This document shows positions 1 to 8,915 of a stretch of 64,000 bases of DNA, in pieces. The notes below the pieces were generated by a model. It saw only the letters and a list, made by a program, of their open reading frames with translations, was not told the DNA's origin and did not search any database. The DNA lies in assembly GCA_017406955.1 (NCBI GenBank), contig JAFQXM010000012.1, forward strand, positions 1-64,000, written 5' to 3'. Position numbers and translations under genes: made by a program. This stretch comes from Bacilli bacterium (GTDB taxonomy: Bacteria; Bacillota_I; Bacilli_A; RF39; UBA660). The first letter of the stretch is position 1, and each line of letters opens with the position of its first letter.

Positions 1-134
1 GCATATGCATTATATTTCCTTGTTTTATTCCTTGCCATTAAATTATCTACTGCTGGTGCAGCTAATCCTATTAATATTCCCATTATTGTTATCGCTACTA
101 GTAGTTCTATTAATGTAAATCCTTTTTTATTCAT
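1..134 (-). CDS. Type IV pilin / pseudopilin, N-terminal part (cut by window edge)
   Basis: This is the first 44 or so residues of a type IV pilin-like protein. It begins ATG at 134 after a good AGGAGA ribosome binding site. The start reads MNKKGFTLIELLVAITIMG, a class III signal peptide: a short basic leader, the cleavage site after Gly5, mature Phe, and Glu at mature position 5, followed by a hydrophobic helix. Such proteins are cut by the prepilin peptidase, encoded here at 18725-19489, and assembled into a pilus or pseudopilus on the PilC platform, encoded at 19502-20911. The gene runs off the left edge, so I cannot say whether it is a major pilin or a ComGC-type pseudopilin. Confidence 0.85.
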   Translation of the reverse strand, partial: MNKKGFTLIELLVAITIMGILIGLAAPAVDNLMARNKTRKYNAY

Positions 135-179
135 ATACTTATTCTCCTACTATTCTATATTATAAATACATTATAACAT

Positions 180-209
180 AAAAAAATATCTAGTTTCAAC
201 TAGATATTT
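180..209 (-). terminator. Rho-independent terminator after ileS
   Basis: An 11-bp perfect stem (184-194 with 199-209) with a four-base loop is followed on the minus strand by a run of T. It sits just past the ileS stop codon. Confidence 0.85.
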
Positions 210-210
210 C

Positions 211-3200
211 TTATATCTTTTCTACTTTGATAGAAACTTTTTCATTATTAATATCTTCTAAGTTAGTTAAACTTTCATCTTTAACTATCTTTTCTCCTAA
301 AACTTCACCTTTTACATAGTCTTTATACATATCTAACATCTTATCAATAGCATCTGTTCCATTATAATAAACATTAATATGATCAGTTATAACAAAATTT
401 TCTTCTTTACGTAAAGCTTGTACATTTCTTACAAATTCACGAGCTAGTCCTTCTAATATTAACTCTTCTGTTAAATTAGTATCTAAAACTACACAAGTTT
501 TTTCATTACTACTAGAAGCATATCCTTCTTTTTGTTTTATAGATATTAATACCATATCACCAGTTAAAGTAAAGTCTTCTCCATCAAGTTTTATTTTTAA
601 TCCCTTAGAATTAATCTTATCTATTTCATTAACTGTTAATTTAGAAAGTATTCCTTGTAATTCTTTTATTTTAGGACCTAATTGTTTTCCTAATATTTTA
701 AAATTAGGTTTAACAATATACTCTATATATTTAGTCATATCCTCTTTAAATTCTACTTCTTTAACATTTAATTCTTCTTTAATTACTGGAAGTAGATCTC
801 CAATTATATTTTCATTATCTTTAGGAAGTATTAAACTACTAATAGGTTGTCTAACTTTAATATTAGCTTCTTCTCTAGCATACCTACCTAAAGAACATAC
901 ATCTCTAACTAAATCCATTCTTTCTTCACAAACTTCATCTATTAAAGATTCATCTGCTTTAGGGAAATCAGCTAAATGAACTGATTCTTCTCCTGTTAGT
1001 TTTTGATATAATTCCTCTGTTAAATATGGAGTTAGTGGAGCACATAATTTACATAATGTTACTAATACTTCATAAGTAGTTAAATAAACAGCTTTTTTAC
1101 TTTCTGTAAGACGACTATCCCAAAATCTTCTTCTATTACTTCTAATATACCAATTAGATAAATCATCATTTAAGAAAGGTACTATTAACTTAGCAACCCT
1201 ATGAAGATCATATTCTTCATATGCCAAAGTAACATCTTTAATTAATTTATTTAATTTAGAAAGTAACCATCTATCAATAAGTTCTCTATCTTTAACATCT
1301 ATATTATATTCTCTAGGATCAATATTATCAGCATTAGCATACATTTCAAAGAAAGAATATGCATTTTTCAAAGTAGATGTATATTTAGAATAAACTTCCT
1401 TTACACCTTCTTCATTAAATCTAAGTGGTGTCCATACAGGTGAAACATGAAGCATATAGAATCTAATAGTATCGGCACCATATTGTTCCATGATACCTAC
1501 TGGATCAACTGTATTACCCATAGATTTACTCATCTTCTTACCATTTTTATCTAACATCATATCATTAACTACAACATTTTTAAAACTAGATTCTCCAGAT
1601 ATAATTGTAGAAATAACTAATAATACATAGAACCATCCTCTAGTTTGATCTACTCCTTCAGCAATAAAGTCTGCTGGAAATTGATCTTCAAATAACTCTT
1701 TATTTTCAAATGGATAATGATACTGTGCATAAGGCATTGCTCCACTATCAAACCATACATCTAATACATCTTTAACTCTTTCCATTTTCTTACTACATTC
1801 TGGACATTCTATATGTAGTTCATCTACATATGGTCTATGTAGTTCTATATCTCTTACATTAACATCTTCTATTATCTTTTCTTGTAATTCATCAAGGGAA
1901 CCAATTACTTCTTTATGACCACAACTACATTCCCAAATAGGCATTGGACATCCCCAATATCTATTTCTAGAAATTCCCCAATCAACCATATTATCTAACC
2001 AATTAGCAAATCTCTTTTCTCCAACATATTCTGGATACCAATTAATTTTTTCATTAGCTTTTATTATTTTATCTTTATAAGCAGTAGTTTCTACATACCA
2101 TGCTGGTTTAGGATAAGAAATTAATGGACTCTTGCATCTCCAACAATGTGGATAATAATGTTTTATTTTTAATTTTTTAAATAACTTATCTTCACCCTTT
2201 AACCATTTAATAATATCAAGTTCTAACTCACTATCAGTAACAAGTCTTCCTTTCCATGGACCTTCTATGTAACATCCATCTGAACCAACTGGATTTACAT
2301 AACCAATACCGTTCTCACGAGCCGCTCTATTATCATCTTCACCAAATGCAGGCGCAATATGAACAATACCAGTACCATCTTCTGCAGTTACATAATTATC
2401 TGCAATTACTTCAAATGCTTTACCTTCAACATCAACAAAAGGCATTAATTGATCATATTTCATACCAACTAAATCAGTACCTTTATATCTTTCTAATTCT
2501 TCTACTTCTTCTCCTAATACTTGTTCTAAAAGACTTTCAGCTACTATAAATTTATATCCTTGAGATTCTACTTTTACATAATCTAATTCTGGATTAACAC
2601 ATAAAGCAACATTAGCCATTAAAGTCCAAGGAGTAGTTGTCCATACTAAGAAATATGTATCTTCATCACTTTTCTTAAATGGTAAAATTAATGAATTAAC
2701 AGAAGTTTCTTCATATCCTTGAGATACTTCATTAGCAGATAATTCTGTACCACATCTAGGACAATACCATAATACTTTATTACCATGATAGATTAATCCT
2801 TTTTTATCCATCTCTTTTAATATCCACCATTCAGACTCTATATAATCATTAGTACATGTAACATATGGATTATCTTGATCAATAAATTGACCCATCATAT
2901 CAGTAACTTTCTTAATCTCATCTATATTAGTAGCAGTTTCTTTATTACACTCTTTACAAAAGTTCTCTATACCAAACTTTTCAATATCTGCTTTAGATTC
3001 AAAACCTAACTTCTTTTCAACATTAACTTCTATAGGTAATCCATGAGTATCTAAACCTATTGTTCTAAGGACTCTATTACCCTGCATAGTTTTATATTTA
3101 CAAAAAGCATCTTTTATAGTTTTAGCAAATACATGATGAATACCAGGTTTAGCATTCGCATAAATTGGTCCATCATAAAATACCCACTTATCCTTACCTT

Positions 3201-3306
3201 CTCTTGTCTTTATACTTTTATCCAATATATCTATATTTTTCCAATTTTTTAATACTTTAGCTTCTACTTCATTTATTGTTCCTTGTTCTAATTTTTCAAA
3301 TTTCAT
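211..3306 (-). CDS. ileS: Isoleucyl-tRNA synthetase, type 2 (IleRS2)
   Basis: Class I synthetase that charges tRNA-Ile, in the cytoplasm. At 1031 residues it is longer than the usual bacterial IleRS1 (about 920-940). The segments GLDTHGLPIEVNVEKKLG and YIESEWW match the eukaryote-like IleRS2 branch. The ATP-binding HIGH signature is replaced by GIHH at residues 55-58, and KMSKS lies near 591. Zinc-type cysteine pairs (CPRCG, CWRC, CPEC) are present. The start has a GGAG site. The antiporter gene lies only 15 bases upstream, so the pair is probably co-transcribed from the T-box leader near 4.3-4.5 kb. IleRS2 enzymes are known as mupirocin-tolerant, and the swapped GXHH signature has been linked to very high tolerance. 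That phenotype is inferred here. Confidence 0.97.
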   Translation of the reverse strand: MKFEKLEQGTINEVEAKVLKNWKNIDILDKSIKTREGKDKWVFYDGPIYANAKPGIHHVFAKTIKDAFCKYKTMQGNRVLRTIGLDTHGLPIEVNVEKKLGFESKADIEKFGIENFCKECNKETATNIDEIKKVTDMMGQFIDQDNPYVTCTNDYIESEWWILKEMDKKGLIYHGNKVLWYCPRCGTELSANEVSQGYEETSVNSLILPFKKSDEDTYFLVWTTTPWTLMANVALCVNPELDYVKVESQGYKFIVAESLLEQVLGEEVEELERYKGTDLVGMKYDQLMPFVDVEGKAFEVIADNYVTAEDGTGIVHIAPAFGEDDNRAARENGIGYVNPVGSDGCYIEGPWKGRLVTDSELELDIIKWLKGEDKLFKKLKIKHYYPHCWRCKSPLISYPKPAWYVETTAYKDKIIKANEKINWYPEYVGEKRFANWLDNMVDWGISRNRYWGCPMPIWECSCGHKEVIGSLDELQEKIIEDVNVRDIELHRPYVDELHIECPECSKKMERVKDVLDVWFDSGAMPYAQYHYPFENKELFEDQFPADFIAEGVDQTRGWFYVLLVISTIISGESSFKNVVVNDMMLDKNGKKMSKSMGNTVDPVGIMEQYGADTIRFYMLHVSPVWTPLRFNEEGVKEVYSKYTSTLKNAYSFFEMYANADNIDPREYNIDVKDRELIDRWLLSKLNKLIKDVTLAYEEYDLHRVAKLIVPFLNDDLSNWYIRSNRRRFWDSRLTESKKAVYLTTYEVLVTLCKLCAPLTPYLTEELYQKLTGEESVHLADFPKADESLIDEVCEERMDLVRDVCSLGRYAREEANIKVRQPISSLILPKDNENIIGDLLPVIKEELNVKEVEFKEDMTKYIEYIVKPNFKILGKQLGPKIKELQGILSKLTVNEIDKINSKGLKIKLDGEDFTLTGDMVLISIKQKEGYASSSNEKTCVVLDTNLTEELILEGLAREFVRNVQALRKEENFVITDHINVYYNGTDAIDKMLDMYKDYVKGEVLGEKIVKDESLTNLEDINNEKVSIKVEKI

Positions 3307-3321
3307 ATTAACTCCTTCTTT

Positions 3322-4272
3322 CTATCCAAATATTACATAACTATAATAAGCTACAAAAACTAATAAAAACATTATTCCTTCTTTTTTAGAAATTTTATAA
3401 TCATTAAACGCAAATAACCATAATAACAAAGCTGATCCTATCATTACAATTAAATCTATATAACTAAATAATATAGTACCAACTCCACCAAGTATAGAAA
3501 CTGGTAGCCCAATAACTACACCTAAGTTAAATATATTACTTCCTACAACATTACCAATCGCGATATCATACTCTTTCTTTCTAGTTGCAACAACACTAGT
3601 AACTAATTCTGGTAGAGACGTTCCTAAAGCAACAATCGTTAAAGCAATCATTCTCTGACTAACTCCCATTAGAGTTGCTATTTTAGTTGCAGAATCAACT
3701 ACTACATTACTACCAAATATAATTGCAATTATTCCTAAAATAGTATATATAAAAGATTTAGGTAAAGATAATATTTTACTATCTTCTTCATCTTCTATCT
3801 TATTTCTCATCATAGATATTAAATAATATATAAATACACTAAAGAATAATAGTATAATTATTCCGTCTAATCTAGTAAATGTATTTTTCATATTTAAATC
3901 AAATAAACTATCTGAAAGTAATACTCCAAATAATATAGTAATAAGTAAAGTAATAGGTAATTCTTTTTTTACTGTATTATTTTTAACTGTTAATGGATGT
4001 ATTAATGATGATATTCCAAGTATTAATAAAATATTTAATATATTACTACCTATAACATTACCTAATGTAATATCTCCACTATGAGATAGTAATGACTTAA
4101 TACTTACCGCAAATTCTGGTGCACTAGTACCAAAAGATACTATAGTAAGCCCAATAAGCATTTTAGATACTTTAAAGTGTCTAGCTGTATTAGACGCTCC
4201 ATCTACAAAGAAATCTGCTCCTTTAATTAAAATAATAAACCCTATTATTAATAAAACTGTATTAATAATCAT
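3322..4272 (-). CDS. Sodium/calcium antiporter (CaCA family, YrbG-like)
   Basis: Integral membrane cation exchanger of 316 residues. The family's inverted duplication is visible: the alpha repeats read TIVSFGTSAPEFAVS (about residues 43-57) and TIVALGTSLPELVTS (about 211-225), each followed by a GNVIGSNI or GNVVGSNI segment. These acidic GTSxPE motifs form the ion-binding sites. About ten hydrophobic helices are evident, and a hydrophilic loop in the middle contains EDEEDSK. It is the first gene after the T-box leader and directly precedes ileS, so its transcription should respond to uncharged tRNA-Ile. Why an ion exchanger should be under that control is unclear; simple hitch-hiking is possible. 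Its substrate (Ca, Na or K) cannot be read from the sequence. Confidence 0.9.
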   Translation of the reverse strand: MIINTVLLIIGFIILIKGADFFVDGASNTARHFKVSKMLIGLTIVSFGTSAPEFAVSIKSLLSHSGDITLGNVIGSNILNILLILGISSLIHPLTVKNNTVKKELPITLLITILFGVLLSDSLFDLNMKNTFTRLDGIIILLFFSVFIYYLISMMRNKIEDEEDSKILSLPKSFIYTILGIIAIIFGSNVVVDSATKIATLMGVSQRMIALTIVALGTSLPELVTSVVATRKKEYDIAIGNVVGSNIFNLGVVIGLPVSILGGVGTILFSYIDLIVMIGSALLLWLFAFNDYKISKKEGIMFLLVFVAYYSYVIFG

Positions 4273-4503
4273 TTTATTCTCCTTTCATAATAAAAACTAT
4301 TCTCCTATAAGGACGAATAGTTCGCGGTACCACCTTAATTCATACATAATATATGCACTTAAAACTATAACGCGTTACCGTATTTATCTTATCCATAAAT
4401 CACAACTTGAAAGTGATCCGAAATATAATACTCATAATCTTATTTCACCAAACTAAGACTCTCTAAATATTTTCTCATATTTCCATCTTTCGCACTTGCT
4501 TTC
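4273..4503 (-). promoter_or_regulatory. T-box riboswitch (predicted isoleucine specifier)
   Basis: The leader RNA on the minus strand carries AGAGAG, the distal-loop GGTGAAA, and the T-box sequence AAGGTGGTACCGCG (4323-4336). A terminator hairpin follows (4297-4320, then T-rich 4289-4296). The helix GAAATAT/ATATTTC closes Stem I. The triplet just before its 3' strand is ATT (4427-4429), an Ile codon, which I take as the specifier. T-boxes read uncharged tRNA and prevent termination. The downstream genes are the antiporter and ileS. Confidence 0.9.
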
Positions 4504-4509
4504 CAAACT

Positions 4510-4538
4510 AATATACCATATTTTAATACTATTGACAA
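4510..4538 (-). promoter_or_regulatory. Sigma-A type promoter of the T-box/antiporter/ileS operon
   Basis: TTGTCA (4533-4538), a 17-base spacer, then TATATT (4510-4515), directly upstream of the T-box leader. Confidence 0.8.
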
Positions 4539-4542
4539 TATA

Positions 4543-4998
4543 TTATCTACTCTTACCTGTAGCATTCATAAGTTCATAAGAACTCCTAATTTCCATAGAT
4601 TTAGTACGTGCTTCCATCTGTAATAATTTTAATTGTTTAGACATTTTTTCTAATTCTTTTCTCTTTAGAAAATATCTATATTTATTTTTTATTTGAATTC
4701 TAAATCTTTCTATTTGATTTAAAGCTTCCATGTATGTTTCTCCACTCTCATCATCAGTTACTAATAACTCAGTTAGTAAAAATAATAGTTTCTCATATAA
4801 TGTTTTTACTTTTTTTGATACTATTGGATAAGCCATCTTTTTATTATTTATATTAATATTATTTATATTAATATCTAATGCAGTAAACTTTTTTTTACGA
4901 GAAGGCATAGAAACACCTATTAAGTTTTCTAAATTATTTAGTTTTAATTTAGTTCGTTTAGTTTTAGGAACTTTTACTTTTCTTAAACTATAAACCAT
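4543..4998 (-). CDS. Conserved-looking basic protein of unknown function
   Basis: I do not recognise this 151-residue protein. Its N-terminal third is very rich in Lys and Arg (VKVPKTKRTKLK), followed by an Asn/Ile-rich stretch (DININNININN). The C-terminal half is helical, with alternating Leu and charged residues typical of a coiled coil. There is no signal peptide or membrane segment. The ATG at 4998 is chosen because an AGGTGA site precedes it; a GTG nine bases earlier overlaps that site. It starts 12 bases after the trmD stop and so is probably the last gene of the trmD operon, which hints at RNA or ribosome binding, though this is only contextual inference. Confidence 0.65.
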   Translation of the reverse strand: MVYSLRKVKVPKTKRTKLKLNNLENLIGVSMPSRKKKFTALDININNININNKKMAYPIVSKKVKTLYEKLLFLLTELLVTDDESGETYMEALNQIERFRIQIKNKYRYFLKRKELEKMSKQLKLLQMEARTKSMEIRSSYELMNATGKSR

Positions 4999-5010
4999 AT
5001 TAATCACCTA

Positions 5011-5673
5011 CTAATCCAATAAATCTGGTCTTTTTAATTTGGTCCTTTTTAAACTTTCTTCTTTTCTATATTCTTCTATTTTCTTATGATCACCAGAAAC
5101 TAATACTTCCGGTACTTCTAATCCTCTAAAACTCCTCGGTTTAGTATATGTAGGATAATCAAGTAATTTATTATTAAATGATTCATTTATGTGAGATTTC
5201 TCTTCTATTACTCCAGGAATTAACCTAACAATAGAATCAACTATTACCATACTAGCAATCTCTCCACCAGTTAATATATAATCTCCTATACTAATCTCCA
5301 TATCACAAATAGTTCTAATTCTCTCATCAAAGCCTTCATAATGTCCACATATTAAAATTAAATGCTTTTCTTTACTTAAATCATACGCTATTTTTTGTTT
5401 ATAAGGAACTCCATCAGGTGTTAATAAAATAATTTTAGATTCTTTAGTCTTAATACTATCTATACAATCAAATATTGGTTGAGGCATTAATACCATACCT
5501 CCACCTCCACCATAAGGTGTATCATCAACCTTTTTATGAGGATCATCTGTATACTCCCTAAAATCATAAATATTGATTTCTACTTTTTCATCTTCTATAG
5601 CTCTTTTTATTATAGATTCAGAAAAAATACTATTAAACATATTTGGAAATATAGTTAATATATCAATTTTCAT
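5011..5673 (-). CDS. trmD: tRNA (guanine-N1-)-methyltransferase
   Basis: Makes m1G37 in tRNAs using S-adenosylmethionine, protecting the reading frame. The 220-residue length is normal for the family. It opens with MKIDILTIFPNMF. It shows the DDTPYGGGGGMVLMPQP segment near residues 50-66 and the knotted SAM site LICGHYEGFDERI and SIGDYILTGGE near 108-142. An AGAGGTGAT site precedes the ATG. It follows rimM by 11 bases; rimM-trmD is a classic pair. The usual neighbours rpsP and rplS are absent here. Confidence 0.97.
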   Translation of the reverse strand: MKIDILTIFPNMFNSIFSESIIKRAIEDEKVEINIYDFREYTDDPHKKVDDTPYGGGGGMVLMPQPIFDCIDSIKTKESKIILLTPDGVPYKQKIAYDLSKEKHLILICGHYEGFDERIRTICDMEISIGDYILTGGEIASMVIVDSIVRLIPGVIEEKSHINESFNNKLLDYPTYTKPRSFRGLEVPEVLVSGDHKKIEEYRKEESLKRTKLKRPDLLD

Positions 5674-5684
5674 GATATCACCTC

Positions 5685-6167
5685 TTATAATCCTTCTATT
5701 AAATCTACTATTACTTCTTTTTTATCTTTAGATATTTCTTTAATCATTGGCGAATTAAGAGGAATTAATACCTCTTTATCAAATTGTATTCTAATTATTT
5801 TATTTTTAGGACTAGCTAAAAATATTTCTTTTATTATTCCTTTTTTTCCATCACTTGTCAATACCCTATATTCTAATAATTCTTCATCAAGTATTTCATT
5901 ATCACTCAATAATAAACTTTCTTCATCAAAATAAACTTTCTTTTTCATTAAAAATAATACATCATTTATATCATTATAATTATCTAAAGTAACCATATCA
6001 TAATTTTTATGATGTCTATAAGATTTTATTTCATAATTAATATCATCAATAATTAGTTTATTACCAACTACAAATACTTTATCTTTAAACTGAAAATCAC
6101 TTATAATTTTTATCTCACCCTTAATACCATGAGTTGAAACTATTTTACCTATATAAATCTTATTCAT
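5685..6167 (-). CDS. rimM: 16S rRNA processing factor RimM
   Basis: Assembly factor for the 30S subunit head, binding ribosomal protein S19. The 160-residue product has the RimM N-terminal beta-barrel opening (KIYIGKIVSTHGIKGEIKI). Its C-terminal PRC-barrel part ends KNKIIRIQFDKEVLIPL...IVDLIEGL, the diagnostic LIPxxxx..V.V...GL pattern. It is slightly shorter than typical (about 170). It is flanked by trmD downstream and a TrmH-family gene 1 base upstream, so translation may be coupled. Its own ribosome binding site is weak (TAGGTA). Confidence 0.93.
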   Translation of the reverse strand: MNKIYIGKIVSTHGIKGEIKIISDFQFKDKVFVVGNKLIIDDINYEIKSYRHHKNYDMVTLDNYNDINDVLFLMKKKVYFDEESLLLSDNEILDEELLEYRVLTSDGKKGIIKEIFLASPKNKIIRIQFDKEVLIPLNSPMIKEISKDKKEVIVDLIEGL

Positions 6168-6168
6168 A

Positions 6169-6903
6169 TTAATTACCTAACTCATATAGAAGTATACTCA
6201 CAGCAACTCCTACATTTAAACTTTCTACTTTATCATTCATTTTTATATATAAATTTTTATCACATTCCATATTAACTGATTGTCTTAAACCATTTCCCTC
6301 ATTACCAATTACTAAAGCATATTTATTTTTATCACGTTTAGTTAAAGTTTTAACATCAGTACCAGATCTAACATTAGTACCATAGATAGGATATTTCATA
6401 TTTTTTAATACTTTTAACATAGTAACTACATCTTTTCTAATAATACTAATATGAAACATCATACCTTGTGTAGAACGTATTACTTTTGGATTATATAAAT
6501 CAACTGTATCATCTGATAAAACTATTGTATCAATATTAAAAGCTTTAGCACTTCTAATAATAGTACCCAAATTCCCTGGATCTTGTATTCCATCAAGTAC
6601 TAATACTTTATCTCCTATTTCTTCAGGCTCTTCAAACCTCTTACATAAAGCCATAACTTTAGATGGTGTTTCCATACTAGAAATTTTAGAAATAATTTCT
6701 TTAGTAACATAAACATATGGACATTCAAAAGGAAGATCTTCTCCTTCTTCTAAAATAAGTTCTATAATCATACCACATCTAAATGCTTCTAATACTGAAT
6801 GTAATCCCTCTACTATAAATTCATTATATAAATCTCTATATTTCTTTTTCTTTAATTTTTTATATTTTTTTACCTTATTGTTATCTAAACTACTAATAAC
6901 CAT
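6169..6903 (-). CDS. TrmH/SpoU-family RNA 2'-O-methyltransferase
   Basis: SAM-dependent RNA ribose methyltransferase with a trefoil-knot fold, 244 residues. The three SpoU motifs are present: motif 1 NLGTIIRSAKAFNIDTIVLS (about residues 111-130), motif 2 YALVIGNEGNGL (about 195-206) and motif 3 VESLNVGVAVSILLYE (about 226-241). The N-terminal 90 residues form a basic substrate-binding domain of the RlmB/TsnR type. The exact target, a 23S rRNA or tRNA ribose, cannot be decided. It lies between the YgjP-like gene and rimM in a tight string of translation genes. Confidence 0.92.
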   Translation of the reverse strand: MVISSLDNNKVKKYKKLKKKKYRDLYNEFIVEGLHSVLEAFRCGMIIELILEEGEDLPFECPYVYVTKEIISKISSMETPSKVMALCKRFEEPEEIGDKVLVLDGIQDPGNLGTIIRSAKAFNIDTIVLSDDTVDLYNPKVIRSTQGMMFHISIIRKDVVTMLKVLKNMKYPIYGTNVRSGTDVKTLTKRDKNKYALVIGNEGNGLRQSVNMECDKNLYIKMNDKVESLNVGVAVSILLYELGN

Positions 6904-6904
6904 A

Positions 6905-7543
6905 CTAAAACTCCTTCATTTCTTTTCTATACTTTTTATAATCTCCTATATTTTCTTCTACTAAGTTCCAAAAATCTCTAGAATGATTAGGATATATTAA
7001 ATGAGATAATTCATGTACAATAACATAATCTAAATATTTTATATCTCTTTTAATTAATTCCAAATTTAAAGTAACTACTTTTAATTTAGTATTACATACT
7101 CCCCATCTACTACTCATTTTTCTAATTCTTAAACTAGGATGAGGAATCTTTCTAGAAAAATTATTATACCAATAATCCAACCTTTCTTTAAATAACTTCT
7201 TAGCTTGTTTTTTATACCATTTATCTATATCAAAATTTTTATTTAAAAATACTTTTTCTTCCCCAATAGATATATCAGTATAATCTACATAGATAATATC
7301 ATATTTTTTACCTAAATAATTAAATCCCTCATTATTTTTATTTTTAACTTTCTGACTATCTATCATCCTAACTATATTATTAGAACTTTCTTCTAATAAA
7401 CTCTTAATATATCTATCAGTAGTTAACTTATTTGTAGTTACTAAAATAGATAAATCTTTCTTAACTCTTATATATGTATTACGATTACTTTTTTTTCTTT
7501 CAATAACAACTTTATAATCTCTATCATTATAAGTAAACTCCAT
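6905..7543 (-). CDS. YgjP-like zinc metallopeptidase-domain protein (DUF45/WLM)
   Basis: The 212-residue cytoplasmic protein carries the zinc signature VIVHELSHLIYPNHS near residues 176-190: HExxH with a third His seven residues on. The preceding segment KMSSRWGVCNTKLKVVTLN is the usual YgjP-family stretch just before the metal site. The N-terminal half is the basic beta-rich part (YTYIRVKKD) common to the group. These proteins resemble SprT and M48 peptidases, but the physiological substrate is unknown. It is the first gene of the group ending in trmD, with GGTGG before the ATG. Confidence 0.85.
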   Translation of the reverse strand: MEFTYNDRDYKVVIERKKSNRNTYIRVKKDLSILVTTNKLTTDRYIKSLLEESSNNIVRMIDSQKVKNKNNEGFNYLGKKYDIIYVDYTDISIGEEKVFLNKNFDIDKWYKKQAKKLFKERLDYWYNNFSRKIPHPSLRIRKMSSRWGVCNTKLKVVTLNLELIKRDIKYLDYVIVHELSHLIYPNHSRDFWNLVEENIGDYKKYRKEMKEF

Positions 7544-7573
7544 AATACCACCAACATCATTTTACTATAAATG

Positions 7574-7601
7574 ATAAAAAAAAGAAAGTTATAAACTTTC
7601 C
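7574..7601 (-). terminator. Terminator after the Rpn-like pseudogene
   Basis: The stem GAAAGT/ACTTTC (7584-7600) is followed on the minus strand by ten T (7574-7583). Confidence 0.7.
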
Positions 7602-7623
7602 CTAAATTAAAAATTAGTTTATT

Positions 7624-8441
7624 TTATAGAGACTTAATTATATCTATAGATAAACCTGTACATTCAGATATAATATTGATATCTACTTTCTTGGCTAATA
7701 ATGATTTTGCTATTTCTTTTGATTTAGTTAAAGACCCTTCTAATATTCCTTCCTCTTTTCCTGATGCTCTAGCAGATTCTTCTAGTAATTTTTGTTCTTC
7801 TGCCGCATCATATAATGCCCCAAAATACTTTTCTTTATTTAATCTTTCTAATTCACTCACGATTGCATTCAACTCCTCATCATTACCTGCAACTTTTTTT
7901 AGATCATCATATGTATCACATAAAAATAGTTTCAGTTTCTTCTCTATGTTATTAGTATAACACTTGTTTACAATTTTAGGAACATAAATATTATGAATTT
8001 TAAAAACTTCTTCTACTAAATCATTTTCTATATCTCTTAACATATATGTACTGACAGCAATATCTTTATTTTCTCTAGAGTAATAACAATTTATATTTAA
8101 TTGTATTACATCTATTTTATCTTTATATGTTTTATTGCTATAAGTATTTCCTATTATTCGATGTAGATATTTCTATTTCGTTTTGGTATATAATCTTTAT
8201 ACTCTCTATTTAATTCTACATTTAATATAATATTTTTATCTTTATTTATTAATATACTATCTAATCTATAAGTAATACCATTACTACTATTTATTTCATT
8301 ATCTATAAAATCAAACTCACTAACATCTATATCTGTATAATATTTAATTATTTCTTCAAAAAAACCTCTAGTTTTAGGATTTTTAAATAAGTATTTAAAA
8401 GTTATATCATTTGCTAAATAATAAAATTTTCTTTTTTCCAA
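7624..8441 (-). pseudogene. Rpn/PD-(D/E)XK nuclease-family transposase-like gene, frameshifted
   Basis: Two reading frames together make one protein of the Rpn (recombination-promoting nuclease / PD-(D/E)XK transposase-like) family. The upstream part (TTG at 8441 behind GGAGGAGG) reads through NDITFKYLFKNPKTRGFFEEII and a nuclease core with LDSILINKDKNIILNVELNREYK (D..., then ExN). It meets TAA at 8154. The same protein continues in another frame from about 8160 (GNTYSNKTYKDKIDVIQLNIN) through MLRDIENDLVEEVFKIHNIYVPKI and a C-terminal helical tail to 7624. One small indel near 8160 explains the break. The gene is therefore probably dead unless programmed frameshifting occurs; no slippery site stands out. 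Such genes are often mobile and present in many copies. Confidence 0.8.
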
Positions 8442-8630
8442 ATTCCTCCTCCTTATATATTTTCGTCCAGACGTATAGGCACTATAACAAAAGATAATTA
8501 TTATTACAAATGACTAATTAAACAAATTAAAAGAAGAAATTTATTAGTTTTATATTTTCTATTTATTATATTTTTACTTTTTGAAACTATAGTAATTTTA
8601 AATGCTTAATTCAATAAATTTTTATAAAAT

Positions 8631-8660
8631 GTATAATACTTAATTATTTTACTCATTATA
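8631..8660 (+). promoter_or_regulatory. Candidate SigG-type (forespore) promoter of sspI
   Basis: GTATA (8631-8635), 18 bases, CATTATA (8654-8660) fits the forespore consensus GNATR-N18-CATNNTA. The gene product is a forespore protein. A caution: transcription would begin near the ribosome binding site (about 8667), leaving a very short leader. Confidence 0.45.
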
Positions 8661-8678
8661 TAGTTAGGAGATGATTAT

Positions 8679-8915
8679 ATGAATATAAGTATTAGAGAAC
8701 ACATTATAAATAACTTTAAAGGAGATAATTATGAAACTTTAAAACAGGCAATTGATGAATCAGTATCATCTGGAGATGAAGTTACTCTACCAGGACTTGG
8801 AGTATTTTTAGAAATAATATGGGAAAATGCTGATATGGAATTAAAGAATAAATTGATAGATATCATTAAAACAAGAGTTGAAAAAGGTTTAGAACAAGAA
8901 AAAGAAGATAATTAA
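8679..8915 (+). CDS. sspI: Small acid-soluble spore protein, SspI family
   Basis: Short 78-residue protein that matches the SspI family throughout: NISIREHIINNFKGDN, then SGDEVTLPGLGVFLEIIW, the family hallmark LPGLGVxxExxW. Length is near the family norm (about 70), with an acidic tail EKGLEQEKEDN. SspI is a minor spore-core protein made in the forespore. TAGGAGA precedes the ATG. It stands alone on the plus strand with its own candidate forespore promoter and terminator. This is the clearest single sign in the window that the organism makes endospores. Confidence 0.9.
   Translation: MNISIREHIINNFKGDNYETLKQAIDESVSSGDEVTLPGLGVFLEIIWENADMELKNKLIDIIKTRVEKGLEQEKEDN

Noticed and set aside
2256-2549. 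Plus-strand open frame inside ileS
   Set aside because: It is antisense to a highly conserved synthetase, has a low-complexity Gln/Leu product and no ribosome binding site; the same reasoning removes the other plus-strand frames inside minus-strand genes.
8464-8473. CGTCCAGACG palindrome as an operator
   Set aside because: It is an isolated short palindrome ahead of a broken Rpn gene, with no second copy or linked regulator.
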